Counted from the stretch's first letter, positions 7,769 through 18,150 are shown. The stretch: DNA of 64,000 bases from Thalassobacillus sp. CUG 92003 (GCF_013618635.1 NZ_JABLSJ010000001.1:186001-250000); one strand, 5' to 3'. Notes: generated by a model not told the origin, from the sequence alone. Translations and numbers: made by a program.

Positions 7769-8725
7769 ATGCAAGCAATGTTACATAACATTCAACGCGC
7801 ACAAGAAGCCTTGAAAAAAGTCATTATCGGCCAGGACGAAGTCATTCATCTCTTGTTCATTGCTCTCTTAGCAAATGGCCACGTTTTGTTTGAAAGTGTA
7901 CCAGGCTCAGGCAAAACCAAACTGGCCAAAAGCTTTGCTCATGTGATCTCGGGCAAGTTCAGCCGAGTGCAGTTTACGCCTGATGTACTGCCTGGTGATG
8001 TTACGGGCATTCAATTTTTCAATCCGAAACGGCAGGAATTTGAATTGCGCATGGGGCCGGCGGTGACTAATTTTCTACTGGCAGATGAAATAAATCGTGC
8101 GACGCCTAAGACGCAATCGAGTCTGCTTGAGGTGATGGAAGAGCGCCAGATTACGATTAATGGTGAGACGATAACGCTTCCAGCCCCGTTTATCGTGATG
8201 GCCACGCAAAATCCGGTGGAACATAATCAGGGAACTTTCCCTTTGCCTGAGGCTCAACTGGATCGATTCCTTTTTAAAATTAAACTCGACTATCCTGGTA
8301 AACGTCATGAAAAAGAAATTCTCTCGTCCTACCAGTCACACGATCCGCTGCTTGATTTGCCGAGCCTCCTTACTTCATATGAAATCGTAACCTTGCAGGA
8401 GGAGGTCAAGGATGTCACGGTTGCAGAGCCTTTAAAAGACTACTTGATTGATTTAGCTCACACGTCACGAGAGCATCCGGAAGTTGAAGTAGGCGTGAGC
8501 ACGAGAGCGGCTCTTGCCTTAATGAGGGCGGCGCAAGCTTCGGCCGTATTGAAGGAGCGCTCTTATGTAACGCCTCAAGACATTAAGGAACTCGCTCATT
8601 ATGTTTTTGAGCATCGCTTGATTCTATCAATGGAAGGTTCTATTCGCAAAACGAATGAAGACGTAACGGCTGAAATTATTCAAGATGTGGAAGTACCTGT
8701 GGAATTAGGGAGTTACGGCCAGTGA
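7769..8725 (+). CDS. MoxR-family AAA+ ATPase
   Basis: 318 residues; the ATG at 7769 follows GAGAGGTGG with 7 bp spacing, and the upstream GTG at 7751 has no binding site. Walker A GSGKTKLA lies near 46-53, Walker B LLADEINR at 103-110, sensor 1 in VMATQNPVEHNQGTFPLPEAQLDRF, then the AAA lid. MoxR proteins act as chaperones that insert cofactors or mature protein complexes. The next gene overlaps by 4 bp and encodes a DUF58 protein, the standard partner; a membrane protein with a DUF4129-like tail completes the operon but is broken here. Confidence 0.92.
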   Translation: MQAMLHNIQRAQEALKKVIIGQDEVIHLLFIALLANGHVLFESVPGSGKTKLAKSFAHVISGKFSRVQFTPDVLPGDVTGIQFFNPKRQEFELRMGPAVTNFLLADEINRATPKTQSSLLEVMEERQITINGETITLPAPFIVMATQNPVEHNQGTFPLPEAQLDRFLFKIKLDYPGKRHEKEILSSYQSHDPLLDLPSLLTSYEIVTLQEEVKDVTVAEPLKDYLIDLAHTSREHPEVEVGVSTRAALALMRAAQASAVLKERSYVTPQDIKELAHYVFEHRLILSMEGSIRKTNEDVTAEIIQDVEVPVELGSYGQ

Positions 8726-9909
8726 ATTGGGAGGCAAGACGGAATATCTGGCTCGAGCGTCAAGGTGAACTGCTTGTGGTGCTGACCATCCTTATTTTCG
8801 CAGCGAGTTTGATTACGAATCGTCCTCTCCTCTTTGTCTTAGGGGTTGTATTGCTAGTTTTTCTCGTGAGTAAGAGATTTTATGACCATAAAATGGGGGC
8901 GACGTTTGATTTAGATAATCCTGTTCGGACTGTTCGATTGTTCACAGGAGGGGAGAGCGATTTGCAACTTACCTTAAGGAACCCTTCTTCTCTGCCTTTA
9001 GTCAATGGAAGGTTTTCGTTTACCATGCACGAACGATTAGAAGGAAAACACTACGGAAAGACTGAAACAAGTCAAGATCACTATCTTTATCACATACCTG
9101 TTCCGCTCCCCGCTCGCAGTCAGCAGACGATTACTATTCCATTTGTAGCGAAGGAGAGGGGAGTGGCCCGTTTCAGAGAAATGAGGTATGCCTTCCCTGT
9201 GTTTGGTATGCAGGACAGGCTCTTAAAATACAGAGGGACCTACCATACGAAGGTGATTATTTATCCGGAACCTTTAGAAGTAGGCGGGTTACAAAAATTC
9301 TTCACACGAGAAGCGGGGGAAGAAAGATCGCCGCATTCCTATCATAAAGACGTCTATAATCTTCAGGGCGTCAGAGACTATCTTCCGACCGATGATGTTC
9401 GCCACATTCATTGGAAAGCGTCGTTGCGCACCCATTCGTTGCAAACAAAAGTCTACGAACAACAGCAAAATAACAAGCTTATGTTTATGATTAATGTAAG
9501 TGAAACGAGCCGTCTAGGTAATGTCTACGTCTCAAACAAGCTGGAAAGAATTTTCTCGCAAGCCACCTATATATCCTATTATGCCGCCAAACAAGGCTAT
9601 CCGTTTGACGTACATATCAATATCCAACAAGCCGGCGGTCCTTATGTGAGGCATGCAAGTACAGGCAAAGCGAAAGTCGATCTGAAATCTGCCTTAGAGT
9701 TATTCGCCTATACGGATGGCAAAAGTCTGCCTCTCGATTTTTCGAAGGTTGTTTATGATGTCGGCCAAAGCAGGCGTGATCATACGATGATCGTAATGGG
9801 TGAAGTCAATGAACAGACAGCCGTCTATCTTAGACACATCTCCAAACGTCAACGTGTGTATCACGTGAAAGAGGGAGAGGACATGGGGTACATTGTGCCT
9901 TTCCTTTAA
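8722..9909 (+). CDS. DUF58 domain protein
   Basis: 395 residues, GTG start at 8722 translationally coupled to the ATPase (4-bp overlap). Two hydrophobic segments lie near the N terminus (about residues 17-50). The DUF58 core is marked by DVYNLQGVRDYLPTDDVRHI followed by HWKASLRT, and the C-terminal half is a vWA-like fold. DUF58 proteins are the obligate partners of MoxR ATPases. The exact client is unknown; in many bacteria the third gene is a transglutaminase-like membrane protein, but the third gene here lacks that domain. Confidence 0.9.
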   Translation: MNWEARRNIWLERQGELLVVLTILIFAASLITNRPLLFVLGVVLLVFLVSKRFYDHKMGATFDLDNPVRTVRLFTGGESDLQLTLRNPSSLPLVNGRFSFTMHERLEGKHYGKTETSQDHYLYHIPVPLPARSQQTITIPFVAKERGVARFREMRYAFPVFGMQDRLLKYRGTYHTKVIIYPEPLEVGGLQKFFTREAGEERSPHSYHKDVYNLQGVRDYLPTDDVRHIHWKASLRTHSLQTKVYEQQQNNKLMFMINVSETSRLGNVYVSNKLERIFSQATYISYYAAKQGYPFDVHINIQQAGGPYVRHASTGKAKVDLKSALELFAYTDGKSLPLDFSKVVYDVGQSRRDHTMIVMGEVNEQTAVYLRHISKRQRVYHVKEGEDMGYIVPFL

Positions 9910-9926
9910 GGAGAGGGGGCGATCGG

Positions 9927-11113
9927 ATGCATAAACGGTTACGGCTGTTTCAGTTTTTCAATGAAGGATTTCTCTTTTACTTTGCCAGCGTACCATTCCT
10001 GGTTCTGACGCAATCCCTGCTATTTTGAGAATATGTGATCCTTCTGCCTGTATCATTCCTTCTGTTTCTAGCGGCACGATTGGTTTTTCAAAGCCACATC
10101 CTTATGATGATTTATATCCCGCTTGTCATTGTAGCAATGGTTCTGCTGGAATTTTCAACGGCCTATGCTGTCGTCTTTTCATTATTTGCATATTGGCGAT
10201 TGATTAAAGGGGAAGATTTGGAGCCCAATCAACATGAACTGTCTTTTTTAAATAGCATGATGGCCCTCGTTTTATTTGACCTGATTTTTTCTATGAAGCA
10301 GCGCTAGTCGCCATGGGTATACTCAGCATCTTATTCTATGTAACCAGCTATTGGGGAGAACAGCTCATAGCACAATCGCGACGATTCTATGTCATCGATT
10401 TAAAAGTATGGACCCAATTTTTAATCGGGACCTTGAGTGTGAGCGTGCTGCTATGGATCCTGTTTCCTTATATCCATCAGGTCATCTCGTTTGTGTGGGT
10501 AGGAGCTTGGCGTATCGTCATTCAGTTGATGAGTTCGATCTTATTTGCCTTTGGACTAACAGAAGACGATATCAGTCTGAACGCAGAACGAGACGTTGAT
10601 CTTGAAATGCCTCCGGTTCATTTTCAACCGATGAATCAAAGCGCCGAACAGAATGCCACAGACACAACCCAAAATGCTGGAATAAGCACAGAATTGTTCT
10701 GGATCGGAGGCATCGTCTTGGCTCTGGCTGTTCTAGCCGTTATATTACATAATAAAAAAATTCAAGCGGGGCGGCATGTCGAACAAGCAGCAGCCAAAGT
10801 TGACGCTGCTCAAGCCATAACACCACCCCCCAAACAGACGAAGCGGTTCTTTAACAAAAAATATAGCAATGACGAATACGTCCGATATCAAATATATCAG
10901 TTAGAAACGATGGCTTTTCGCAAAGGTGTGGGGAGACATCCATGGGAATCCATTCGAGAATGGCTGCACCGAATCGGGGTAAAACACGACCGGATCGATT
11001 TGTATGAAAAGGTGAGGTATGGCGGGCTTGGTTTAAATGATGAAGAGCACCAGATATTTAAACGGGAAATATTAAAGCTGAGAGCACAGATTGAAAATGC
11101 TGAAGGAGAATAA
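9927..11113 (+). pseudogene. third MoxR-operon gene (membrane protein with DUF4129-like C terminus), broken
   Basis: The ATG at 9927 follows GGAGAGGGGG. The frame runs MHKRLRLFQFFNEG to an in-frame TGA at 10026-10028, then stays open in the same frame (EYVILLPVSFLLF) to 10307. The protein continues in another frame from about 10288 (YEAALVAMGILS) to 11113. One extra T in the T6 run at 10285-10290 would join the two parts as DLIFFYEAALVAMG. So there is one nonsense codon and one single-base frameshift. The product would have several transmembrane segments and a cytosolic DUF4129-like tail (YQLETMAFRKGVGRHPWESI). No transglutaminase core is seen. Both lesions could be sequencing errors, but two within 270 bp argue for real decay. 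Confidence 0.75.
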
Positions 11114-11155
11114 ACTAGCCTTTTCACTAGTACAATAGGGAGCTGACGCTAAGTA

Positions 11156-11470
11156 TTATCTTTCTGCAGAATTAAATTTCACCATGCCAGCCAATAAACA
11201 AACCATACTAATAGCCCACAAAAGTCCTGCTGAACTTAACAGCATGGAAGCATCCTCTGAAGCCATTGAAGTCGTTGGATTAACGGTCATCGCATTTAAA
11301 AGCGCAATGCCTGCCAGTGAAAAAACAACAAAATGCGCAATCAATAAGTTGTAAGCACTTTTATTATGCTTATACCTCACCCTTAACGTAATCACAGTGA
11401 TGAAGGCACATAGCATAAAGGCTGAAAACCCCCATACTAACAGTGAAAATACGCCTTGCTCCATTGACAT
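11156..11470 (-). CDS. small membrane protein, unknown function
   Basis: 104 residues, started behind GAGAGGAGT about 8 bp upstream; a second ATG lies two codons in. Three hydrophobic segments are visible: VWGFSAFMLCAFITVITL, LLIAHFVVFSLAGIALL and LLSSAGLLWAISMVCLLAG. It is convergent with the MoxR operon and divergent from topoisomerase III. I do not recognise the family. Confidence 0.65.
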   Translation of the reverse strand: MSMEQGVFSLLVWGFSAFMLCAFITVITLRVRYKHNKSAYNLLIAHFVVFSLAGIALLNAMTVNPTTSMASEDASMLLSSAGLLWAISMVCLLAGMVKFNSAER

Positions 11471-11592
11471 ACTCAGCCACTCCTCTCAGTATTTTTATAC
11501 GTTGATCGAATGTAATCCAAGTGTAACATATCCCTTGCTTTCCTTTTCTTCCCATAGTAATCTTAAAGTTCATTGAAGGGAGTGAAGAGACC

Positions 11593-13711
11593 GTGACACG
11601 CGTAGTCATCTTAGCCGAAAAACCCTCTCAGGCAAAAGCTTATGCAGAGGCATTTACAATCCAGAATAAAACGAAAACATACATACAATTAAAGCCCGAC
11701 GAGACATTTCCGCATGGGGCAACGATCACATGGGGAGTCGGCCACCTCGTCGAATTAAAAGAACCGCATGATTATAAGCCGGAGTGGAAGCGATGGAAGT
11801 TGGATCAGCTGCCAATCGTTCCTGAGCGATTCTTAGAAAAAGTATCGAAAGGAAAATGGGAGCAGTTTCAAGCGGTCAAAAAGCTGTTCCAGCAGGCGGA
11901 CGTGATCGTGAATGCCGCCGACGTGGACCGGGAAGGCTCTAATATTTTTTATAGCATTCTCCGGTTAACCGGCGTGAAAGGAAAGCCGATTCAGCGCCTG
12001 TGGATTAATTCGCTTGAGAAGGATGAAGTGCGCAAAGGGTTTAACCATTTGCAGAGTAACGAAAAGGACTTGCGTTTATTTGATGAGGCGAAAGCCCGGC
12101 AAATTAGTGATTGGATGGTTGGGATCAATGCCAGCCGACTGTTCACCTTGCTTTTACAGAAGAAAGGGTTCTCTAGCTATCTATCAATTGGGCGCGTGCA
12201 GTCGCCAACCGTCTATTTGATTTATCAGCGGCACAAAGAAATAGAAAACTTCGTCTCCGAGCCTTTCTATCAGATTGAAGGGCTTTTTCAAGCGGAAGCA
12301 GGTGCTTATAAAGGCCTTGCTGAGATTAAGGAAAAGGATAAGGCGAAGGTGCAGGAGCTGATGGACAAGCATGGACTGAAAGAACAGGAAGACATGACCG
12401 GCATTGTCCAAAAGGTCGACCAAAAGACAAAATACCAAAAGTCACCGAAACTGCATTCCCTCTCCACCTTGCAAAGTGTCGCGAACCGGCGGTGGAAATA
12501 TACGCCGTCGCATGTCCTGAAAACGATGCAGAAGCTTTACGAGAAGCGGCTCGTCTCTTATCCCAGAACTGACTGCAACTTTATAACGGAAAGTGAATTT
12601 ACTTATATCGTGAACAATGTAAAGGCTTATCAGGACGTGTTGAATGTCTCGTTCACCCCGGTGTCATTAAAACCAAATAAACGGTTCGTCAACGCAAGTA
12701 AAGTTCAGGAACACTATGCGATTATTCCGACCAAAACTGTTCCGACAGAGAAGAAGCTGAATGGCCTAAGCCGTGAGGAATACAACATTTACAATGAAGT
12801 CGTCGCGACAACGCTGGCCATGTTCCACGGCGGCTACGTCTATGAAGAGACCGTGATGTTCACCCACGTTCATGACGTCCCGTTTAAATCCACGGGCAGA
12901 AAAGAAGTGAAAAAAGGCTGGAAGGAGCTGTTTCCGCAACAGGCCCCATCCAACCAGGAGAAGGACGCTTTTCTTCCCCATGTTGAAAAGGGGGAAGAGG
13001 TAGGCGCGCGTCTGCATATTAAAGAGAGCATGACGCAGCCGCCCAAGCCTTACACCGAAGGGCAGCTCATCAACATGATGAAAACGTGCGGGAAGCTCAT
13101 GGACGCTGAAGAAGACGTGGAAATTTTAAAAGAAGTCGAAGGCCTCGGAACAGAAGCCACCCGCTCCAGCATTATTGAAACGATCAAGGCACAGAAATAC
13201 ATTGAAGTGAAAAAGAATAACGTCTATGTCACAGACAAAGGGATTATGCTGTGCGAAGCCATTGAAGGCACACTGTTATCAAGCCCGTCCTTAACAGCCA
13301 AATGGGAATCGTATTTAAAGAAAATCGGCAATGGCGAAGGCTCTAAACAGGTTTTTCTCAAACAGACCAACCAGTTTATTGAAAAGCTGCTTCAAGAGAC
13401 CCCCGAGTCCATTCAGCACGGAAGAGAAACCGAAGTGGAACACACCCATCGCAAAATGTCCTGCCTGTGCATCAGGCTCGATTATCGATCGCTATAAATT
13501 TTACGCGTGTTCGGAATACAAAAAAGGATGCAGCGTGACCTTTCCGAAACGATTGGCAGGGAAGGCGTTAACGCAGAATATGATTAAAACGTTGTGCGAG
13601 AAGAAGCGGACGCGGGTTTTGAAAGGATTTAAAGGCAAGAAACCGTTTAGTACGGCTTTGACGTTGGATGAGGAGTATAAGATTAAATTTGATTTTAAAA
13701 CGAAAGCTTGA
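11593..13711 (+). pseudogene. topB: DNA topoisomerase III, frameshifted near the C terminus
   Basis: GTG start at 11593. Toprim domain: VVILAEKPSQAKAYAEAF, then NAADVDREGSN with acidic residues D110, D112 and E114. The catalytic tyrosine is Y323 in LVSYPRTD. The first frame ends at 13497 after EVEHTHRKMSCLC, but the expected continuation, HTPIAKCPACASGS and a C-x2-C zinc-ribbon tail (YACSEYKKGCSV), lies in the next frame to 13711. One extra C in the ACCC run near 13445 restores a protein of about 706 residues, normal for TopB. The whole cleavage/religation core is intact, so the shorter product may still work. Sequencing error is possible. Confidence 0.85.
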
Positions 13712-13748
13712 ATGTAATTGATGTAACAAACCAAAAAAGGATGATCAC

Positions 13749-14153
13749 GTGGATAAAAAAACGGTAGTTGAAAAGTGGTTCAATGACGTATTCACAAAAG
13801 GGGACGTGGCCACATTAAAAAACATTACTAAGCCTGATTTTATCAGCCATGTTCCCGGTCGTGACTTTAATGGACATGACGAATTTATTAATGATTTCAT
13901 GAACTGGTTCCGAACCGTTTTTATTAATGATGAATGGACAATCAACGATTTTTTAGAAGACGGAAATAGGATAGCTGTGCGTTACAAAGGTTATATGACG
14001 TACAAAGGTGGATGGGAGGATGTCCCCTCCAATGACCAACGCGTCAAAGAAACCGATATAATGATTGTCAAGTTTGAAGGTGAATTGATCTCAGAAATGT
14101 GGTGCGAAATGAGCGATTTAAATGTCATGCAACAACTACGTTCGACTCTATAA
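13749..14153 (+). CDS. SnoaL-like (NTF2-fold) protein
   Basis: 134 residues with a GTG start and AAAAAAGGA upstream. The pattern VEKWFNDVFTKGD, PDFISHVPGRDFNGHDEF and WFRTVFINDEWTINDFLEDG is typical of SnoaL-type polyketide cyclase-like or ester cyclase proteins, which are small cone-shaped alpha+beta folds. Members range from cyclases and isomerases to binding proteins with no enzyme activity. No operon partner gives a hint. Confidence 0.75.
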   Translation: MDKKTVVEKWFNDVFTKGDVATLKNITKPDFISHVPGRDFNGHDEFINDFMNWFRTVFINDEWTINDFLEDGNRIAVRYKGYMTYKGGWEDVPSNDQRVKETDIMIVKFEGELISEMWCEMSDLNVMQQLRSTL

Positions 14154-14217
14154 ACTTCAGTTCTTTCATTAAATTGATTCACAGAATCCATGTCAGGTTT
14201 ATAAATAATTTGAATGA

Positions 14218-14304
14218 GATGAAGGGATTATGCTTTGTGAAGCCATTTTATCAAGCTCTGCCTTAACAGTTAAATGCGGCTCGTATTTAAAGAAATCAGC
14301 ATGA
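14218..14304 (+). pseudogene. decayed fragment of a second topoisomerase III gene
   Basis: Translating from 14218 gives DEGIMLCEAI, then LSSSALTVKCGSYLKKSA and a stop. It matches TopB residues about 549-580 (DKGIMLCEAI, EGTL, LSSPSLTAKWESYLKK) with four residues (12 bp) deleted and about 19 of 24 compared positions identical. The DNA also matches at 13240-13335. No start, ribosome binding site or continuation is present, so this is a remnant of a duplicated or replaced topB copy. Confidence 0.7.
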
Positions 14305-14325
14305 TAATGGGGTAGGCTGTTTAAC

Positions 14326-14841
14326 ATGGGATGGGGGGATTGTTTGTTTAATCTATTATTAATTTTGCATATCATAACGGGCTTTATTTGCTTGGTTAGC
14401 GGTGTAATCGCTATGTCCTCTAGAAAAAAGCGAGGCAAACACACAATGGCTGGTGAAATCTATCATGGGTTCTATGCTGTAGTGTTTATAACTGCGGTTG
14501 TTATGTCAGTTATCCATTGGGAAGAAAGTGCTTATCTTTTTTATATTGGAATTTTTTCTTATGCGCTTGCTTTATTAGGTTACTTAGCTGCAAAAAAGAG
14601 GTGGAAAAATTGGATAGGAACTCATATAGGAGGGATGCTTGGCTCTTATATCGGGATCGTCACTGCAACGATTGTTGTAAATGTGCCGAACATTCCTATG
14701 TTGAATGAACTGCCTGCACTATTATTTTGGTTGTTACCAACAATCATAGGAACACCGTTCATAATTAGAGTAGGAAACAAATATAAGCCTAAAAAGAAAG
14801 TCATGTTAGAAGTGAATAATAATTTTAAAGGAGAGTTTTAA
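14326..14841 (+). CDS. multi-pass membrane protein (DUF2306-like)
   Basis: 171 residues from ATG 14326; a TTG at 14344 directly behind GGGGGGA could be the real start. About five hydrophobic segments are visible, the first LLLILHIITGFICLVSGVIAM, then a basic loop SRKKRGKHTMAGEIYHGFY with conserved-looking histidines. The layout resembles the DUF2306 or YrdB-like predicted membrane proteins, but the assignment is weak. The next gene begins 30 bp later, so co-transcription is likely. Confidence 0.65.
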   Translation: MGWGDCLFNLLLILHIITGFICLVSGVIAMSSRKKRGKHTMAGEIYHGFYAVVFITAVVMSVIHWEESAYLFYIGIFSYALALLGYLAAKKRWKNWIGTHIGGMLGSYIGIVTATIVVNVPNIPMLNELPALLFWLLPTIIGTPFIIRVGNKYKPKKKVMLEVNNNFKGEF

Positions 14842-14871
14842 ATAACATGTTCGAAAAAGAGGAGAGAAAGC

Positions 14872-15690
14872 GTGCAAAGCGAGAATAATTTTACATTGAA
14901 AGCCATAGCGATAAGGATTATTTTAGTGCTGATGTTAGGTGTCATCATTTGGAAATTTATAGCTTACCTTAGTGATACATTTATAGCGCAAGAATATGAC
15001 CAGCTTAATCACTTCATAATGGCTCTCATTACAACTGTTTTAACTCTTATACTTATACAAGCGGCATTAAAATTCGATAAAACTACATGGAGCCAGCTCG
15101 GCCGACCAACTGTAAGAAAAAATTTTGTTTCTTTCATTCTCGGATTTTTTCTCTGGACCCTGCCGGCAACGATAGGTTTAGTTATTTGTTTAATGCTTGG
15201 ATGGGTTGAAATAGACGTTCAGGCAGATTTAAATTACTTATTACTGAGTATTTTGATTTTATTCATAACTGTATTTTTGATAGAAGCATTACCCGAAGAG
15301 CTTATTTTTAGAGGGTATATATATCGTTACTTAAATGTCTTATTTCCTCATTGGGGAACAATCATTTTACAAGCTATATTGTTCTCTTTATTTGCTTATT
15401 TTATAGGAGCCATGTATTCTGCGGAACAGCTGCAATTCATCCCTGGTTTTGCAATAATTTTAGGTGTATTCAGGGCGATCTCGGGAAGTGTGTGGGCTGC
15501 AATTGGATTCCATGTTGCAATTATGACTGCAACACAGATTTTAGGAGCTAGTCACGGACATTTTGATGTGAGCGGAATTTTCATACTTCGTTTCTTTGCC
15601 TTTATTTTACTGCCAAGTATTATTGGAGCGACTGTGTTGTCATTTATTTATCCAAACCACAGTTGGAGTAAAACAGAACCTTTGAATTAG
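14872..15690 (+). CDS. CPBP-family intramembrane glutamic endopeptidase
   Basis: 272 residues, GTG start behind GAGGAGAG. About seven or eight hydrophobic segments. CPBP (Abi/Rce1) motifs are present: EALPEELIFRGYIYRYL with the catalytic Glu-Glu and the following arginine, then ISGSVWAAIGFHVAIM with the histidine of motif 3. Members cleave prenylated proteins, process peptides or act in bacteriocin immunity. It follows the membrane-protein gene closely; no bacteriocin gene is seen nearby. Confidence 0.85.
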   Translation: MQSENNFTLKAIAIRIILVLMLGVIIWKFIAYLSDTFIAQEYDQLNHFIMALITTVLTLILIQAALKFDKTTWSQLGRPTVRKNFVSFILGFFLWTLPATIGLVICLMLGWVEIDVQADLNYLLLSILILFITVFLIEALPEELIFRGYIYRYLNVLFPHWGTIILQAILFSLFAYFIGAMYSAEQLQFIPGFAIILGVFRAISGSVWAAIGFHVAIMTATQILGASHGHFDVSGIFILRFFAFILLPSIIGATVLSFIYPNHSWSKTEPLN

Positions 15691-15891
15691 ATGAAGAATG
15701 GGTTTATTTTGATGACCAACTTAAACAGTGACGTTTTAGTAAGTTGAAGGAATAGCACTATTAATTCCAGTAAGGAGAAAATGACGAAGAAGCATAAGGA
15801 TTTTCACCAACCATACTGCTAGCCCGAGTACAGCCGGCATTATATAAAAATGCAGGAAAAGAATGGAGCTTTGTGGGGAATAACGCTAGAA

Positions 15892-15925
15892 AAGGAACCA
15901 CAAGAGCAGTTTACTGTGGTTCCTT
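15892..15925. terminator. hairpin in the gap after the CPBP gene
   Basis: AAGGAACCACA and TGTGGTTCCTT form an 11-bp perfect stem with a 12-base loop. There is little T tract. The rest of 15691-16054 has no ORF I would defend. Confidence 0.5.
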
Positions 15926-16054
15926 ATCATATAAATATACAAAACCCAATTGGCAATAAGGAAAGGCTACGAAGAATTTGATACTTCCTGAGCTGCCGAT
16001 TACGTTGCGTTTAGTTCAATTCACTTCTACATTAATAAATCACTAGGCGTCAAG

Positions 16055-18025
16055 TTATCTTTCGTATTTATAGAGTTTGTGGTCTCGTGCAAAATAAAAG
16101 TTGCCTTCGCCATCTTCGGCAAATAATAATGCATCGTCTACTAGAGTTTCGTGTTCTAATGTATCCGGATCTACTTTAAATAGTTCCCCATGTGTTTGCC
16201 CATATAAGTTGCCATCTTCATCATAAGTCAAGAAACCTCCACGCCACAGATGGCCGACTTGGCCCCAATCAAGGGAATATAATTCTTTCTCTTCTAATAC
16301 CTCTCCTTGTTCGGGGTCATATTTAAACAATACACCGGACGTCAGTCCCCACAAATACCCTTCATCATCGAAAGTTAAAGCAGAAATTGCTTTTTCTCCT
16401 GGTACGGGGACCGTTTCATAATCCTTTTGCCCATTTTCTACGTCCCAGACAAACAGTTTGGCTTCTTCCTCCGAAGGCTGAATCCCTAATCCCCCCCATA
16501 CGGAAGTACCGCCATAAACAAGGCCGTCTTTATATTCCAGGGAGATAATGCTTTGGTTTTCTACTATATTTCTATGGAACTCGTATTCTTCTGTCATAGG
16601 ATCAAATATAGTTAAAGCCCCGCCTAGCTTTCCGTAATCAGGAACGGTTCCTACTGCAAGTTTATCTCCGGCTGACACTAGTGCAAATGGTCGGTCTTGA
16701 TCTTGATCTTTCAACTCAAAATGTTTAGCCGGGTTTGTGCCATACTCATAGGCTTGATTCGGGTCGTAAGAAAATAGTTCTGCACCCGTATAGACCCCCA
16801 TATATAACGTGTCACCATGTGTGGCCATTCCTTCAATCTGACCCATTCCTTTATATTCTGTCAGTTGGTCGTTTTCGTAATCATATTCTGCAAGTCCTCC
16901 AGAAAAATAGCCGCCCACAAAAATGTTACCGTTTGGGCCTTGGGCCAGAGACTGAATATCGACAGGCTGCCCGTCTATTTGTCCTGGCACAATCCTATGG
17001 TTTCCAGTAATGGGATTGTAATGACGGATGTCCCCGTTCCACGTTATACCAACCAATGTTTTACCTGGGTATTCCTTGCCTCCAATGTTGATCCACCCTA
17101 AACCACGCGCTGAAAATAAGTTATCAAAACCTGTCGGAGTCAACTCTAATGATTGTAAATTATAGGAGTGTAGTTCTCCGTCTATAATGAGGAACGCAAG
17201 GTTTTTGGGTCCTGCAGGTGAGACATCGAGTCCATCTGCATTTTCAATTTCATCAATGATCTCCATTGTCTTCAAATCAAATACGAGAATAGTACTGACG
17301 CCTGTTACCCGGGCAAATAATTTATCGCGGACTACCGTCATATCGTACACATTCGTTTCGTGATCAAATTTTTCTGGTAGCTCAATCTCTCTTTTTTCAC
17401 CTGTTTCAATGTCCAGTTCAACTAAGTTAGGTCCATTAGTTCCAATACCTACATATGCTTTGTCTTTATATATATCAATACTTCTTGCATACTGCTGACC
17501 ATCTGACATTTGTCCATAATCTCGGAACTCATCCGTTTCAGGATCATATTGAAACACTTTTCCATTTGGGTAGGTTCCACCATAGATTCGGCCCTGCTCA
17601 TCGGAGCTTATTCTCCAAATGTACGATTCACCAGATATAGCTTTTCCTAAGTTTTCAACTTTGTCATCTCCAGGAGTATAGCGATATAAGTTGCCATTGG
17701 AATAGCTGCCAATATATACCTTGCCTTCAGGATCTACTGTCAACGCCCATGAACTGTCGGCTCCTTCTAATTCGAAACTGTCAACACTTTCACCAGTTTC
17801 GGCATTGACAATATTGAATACTGCTGGCGATCCTCCTGCCACCGCATAAGCCCACTCTTCACCGTTAGAGCCTTCCCCATAAGCAGCACCAGGTATGGAT
17901 ACGTCATTTATTGCTGTTCCAATTTCTTTCACATTACTTTCATCTGCTTTGGAGGAATTAGCATAAAGCACCGATACACCTGTAACCAAAACGGTCAATA
18001 GAATTAAGTAATAGATTTTTCGCAA
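16055..18025 (-). CDS. secreted beta-propeller (PQQ/WD40-like repeat) protein
   Basis: 656 residues if it starts at the TTG with first base 18025, which has AAAGGACGG 5 bp upstream; the ATG at 18046 has no ribosome binding site. A signal peptide is present (IYYLILLTVLVTGVSVLYA, then a cut before the mature chain). The rest is built of blades with recurring G-x-I/V-Y-G-G/A-T/S, such as GRIYGGTYPNGKVFQYDP and LYMGVYTGAELFSYDP. No enzyme motif is visible. It is a clear paralogue of the next gene; both share an EEAKLFVWD block and a GGLG-x-PSxEEAK stretch. Likely a surface or wall-associated binder for the carbohydrate handled by the island. Confidence 0.8.
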   Translation of the reverse strand: MRKIYYLILLTVLVTGVSVLYANSSKADESNVKEIGTAINDVSIPGAAYGEGSNGEEWAYAVAGGSPAVFNIVNAETGESVDSFELEGADSSWALTVDPEGKVYIGSYSNGNLYRYTPGDDKVENLGKAISGESYIWRISSDEQGRIYGGTYPNGKVFQYDPETDEFRDYGQMSDGQQYARSIDIYKDKAYVGIGTNGPNLVELDIETGEKREIELPEKFDHETNVYDMTVVRDKLFARVTGVSTILVFDLKTMEIIDEIENADGLDVSPAGPKNLAFLIIDGELHSYNLQSLELTPTGFDNLFSARGLGWINIGGKEYPGKTLVGITWNGDIRHYNPITGNHRIVPGQIDGQPVDIQSLAQGPNGNIFVGGYFSGGLAEYDYENDQLTEYKGMGQIEGMATHGDTLYMGVYTGAELFSYDPNQAYEYGTNPAKHFELKDQDQDRPFALVSAGDKLAVGTVPDYGKLGGALTIFDPMTEEYEFHRNIVENQSIISLEYKDGLVYGGTSVWGGLGIQPSEEEAKLFVWDVENGQKDYETVPVPGEKAISALTFDDEGYLWGLTSGVLFKYDPEQGEVLEEKELYSLDWGQVGHLWRGGFLTYDEDGNLYGQTHGELFKVDPDTLEHETLVDDALLFAEDGEGNFYFARDHKLYKYER

Positions 18026-18150
18026 ATGATCCGTCCTTTCTTTCATAATTTGTTAGGAAAATGAGATACACGTTTTCCTAGATGAGTAACATCTAATCAT
18101 CACATTTCAATTTACTTCTCTAATAGAAATTGCTTATTCTTTTAGCTCTT

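Noticed and set aside
7384-7791. 135-codon minus-strand frame
   Set aside because: Covers the same repeat element and the MoxR promoter and start; shadow frame.
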